This document shows, in pieces, positions 63,416 to 64,000 of a stretch of 64,000 bases of DNA (position 1 is its first letter; every line of letters starts with the position of its first letter). The stretch spans positions 13,054,883-13,118,882 of the forward strand of contig OZ038496.1 in the NCBI GenBank assembly GCA_964036315.1. The letters run 5' to 3'. A program made the translations under genes and the position numbers. Source of the DNA: Acanthosepion esculentum. Its lineage: Eukaryota > Mollusca > Cephalopoda > Sepiida > Sepiidae. Below the pieces are notes generated by a model. It saw only the letters and a list, made by a program, of their open reading frames with translations. It was not told where the DNA came from and made no database searches.

Positions 63416-64000
63416 TAAATAAATATATAAAGAAACAAAATGGCAATAAAATAAGCAAAATAAATTAATCCAAACAAATTACCAAACCACACCTGTTAGA
63501 ATAGGTGAAATAGAATAATAAAATAAGGAAAATATCAATAAAGTAAATAATGAACAAATTATCAAAGTATTATGAACAAAAAATTAAACTATAAAAATCC
63601 AAACAAAAAATCGGACGGAAAATAGTTATAACTGTTATATAACGATAAAAAAAGAAATTAATAAAAAATAATATACTGCGTTACTTAAAAATTCGAAAAC
63701 CAAAAAGAGAAAATATACAGTGTAACAAATAAATAACAACAAGTATAATAAATTGATCTAAATACATCCAAATATATAAATAAGCTAACAACCGATACCG
63801 ATAAACTAGCCGATTAGAAAAAACAAATAAAGATAATCAACCCAAATAAATAAATTAAAAACTATTCCCACCAAAATAATCAGAACAAACCACAATATTC
63901 AACCCCAAAATTCAACAAATAGCTTTAATCAATGACAACTGAACAAGATAAAAATAAAAATGAAAATAAATAAAAACAAGCAAAACAATTTGACCCAAAT
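63416..64000 (+). other. A-rich 3' flank of PLE-2
   Basis: No gene. The sequence is strikingly A-rich and G-poor on the plus strand (AAATAAATAAATATATAAAG and similar), continuing the composition of the PLE-2 coding strand. It is probably its 3' untranslated region and runs off the window. Confidence 0.5.

Overview
This window looks like repeat-dominated intergenic or intronic DNA from a large animal genome. The best guess is a coleoid cephalopod, probably an octopus. That rests on the mix of families: very many (AT)n arrays, tRNA-derived SINEs, Jockey/CR1-like and RTE-like LINE tails, GIY-YIG Penelope-like elements and young Tc1 copies. I recognise this mix but could not check it. There are no bacterial-style genes, rRNAs or CRISPR arrays. 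Most long reading frames are microsatellite artefacts (alternating Y/I, C/V or H/T residues) or decayed transposon proteins. Only one short stretch (46924-47003) looks like a host exon: it has good splice signals and encodes a hydrophobic, signal-peptide-like segment.

Layout. 0-3.4 kb: a dispersed terminal repeat (repeat A), a tRNA-derived SINE (SINE-1), a short DNA transposon with a minisatellite and a MITE. 3.4-10.1 kb: LINE tails alternate with (AT)n arrays, with a cluster of long palindromes and two hammerhead-ribozyme-like motifs at 4.9-8.2 kb. 10-19 kb: a transposase deletion derivative, SINE-2 copies, a CCAAT-rich minisatellite, a gag-like ORF between inverted repeats, a repeat A array, a hAT-like MITE and an inverted LINE. 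19.4-25.7 kb: a Penelope-like element (PLE-1) split by a solo LTR, another inverted LINE and head-to-head SINE-1 pairs. 25.7-34 kb: a mariner-like MITE, hypervariable (TG)n, a perfect 46-bp hairpin, LINEs, minisatellites and the first Tc1 copy. 34-43 kb: SINE-1, repeat A, RTE-like LINEs (one split by a SINE with a 0.9-kb tetranucleotide tail), MITEs and a transposase fragment. 43-49 kb: a compound repeat (repeat P) with its minisatellites, two more Tc1 copies and the candidate exon; one Tc1 copy has its empty site preserved in a neighbouring duplicate. 49-57.5 kb: minisatellites, a GC-rich SINE-like element with a 13-bp target duplication, a cysteine-rich ORF remnant, a second PLE-1 copy and SINE-3. 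57.5-64 kb: LINE tails in a local triplication, then a decayed second Penelope-like element (PLE-2) with reverse transcriptase and GIY-YIG modules, preceded by a third hammerhead-like motif.

No genes here form a pathway. The sequence is a record of nested retroelement and transposon insertion, of palindrome formation, and of microsatellite growth from element tails. The observation most worth testing is the set of three hammerhead-type ribozyme candidates in Penelope-like terminal sequences (7.45, 8.16 and 61.9 kb). Between two of them the closing helix differs in sequence but still pairs.
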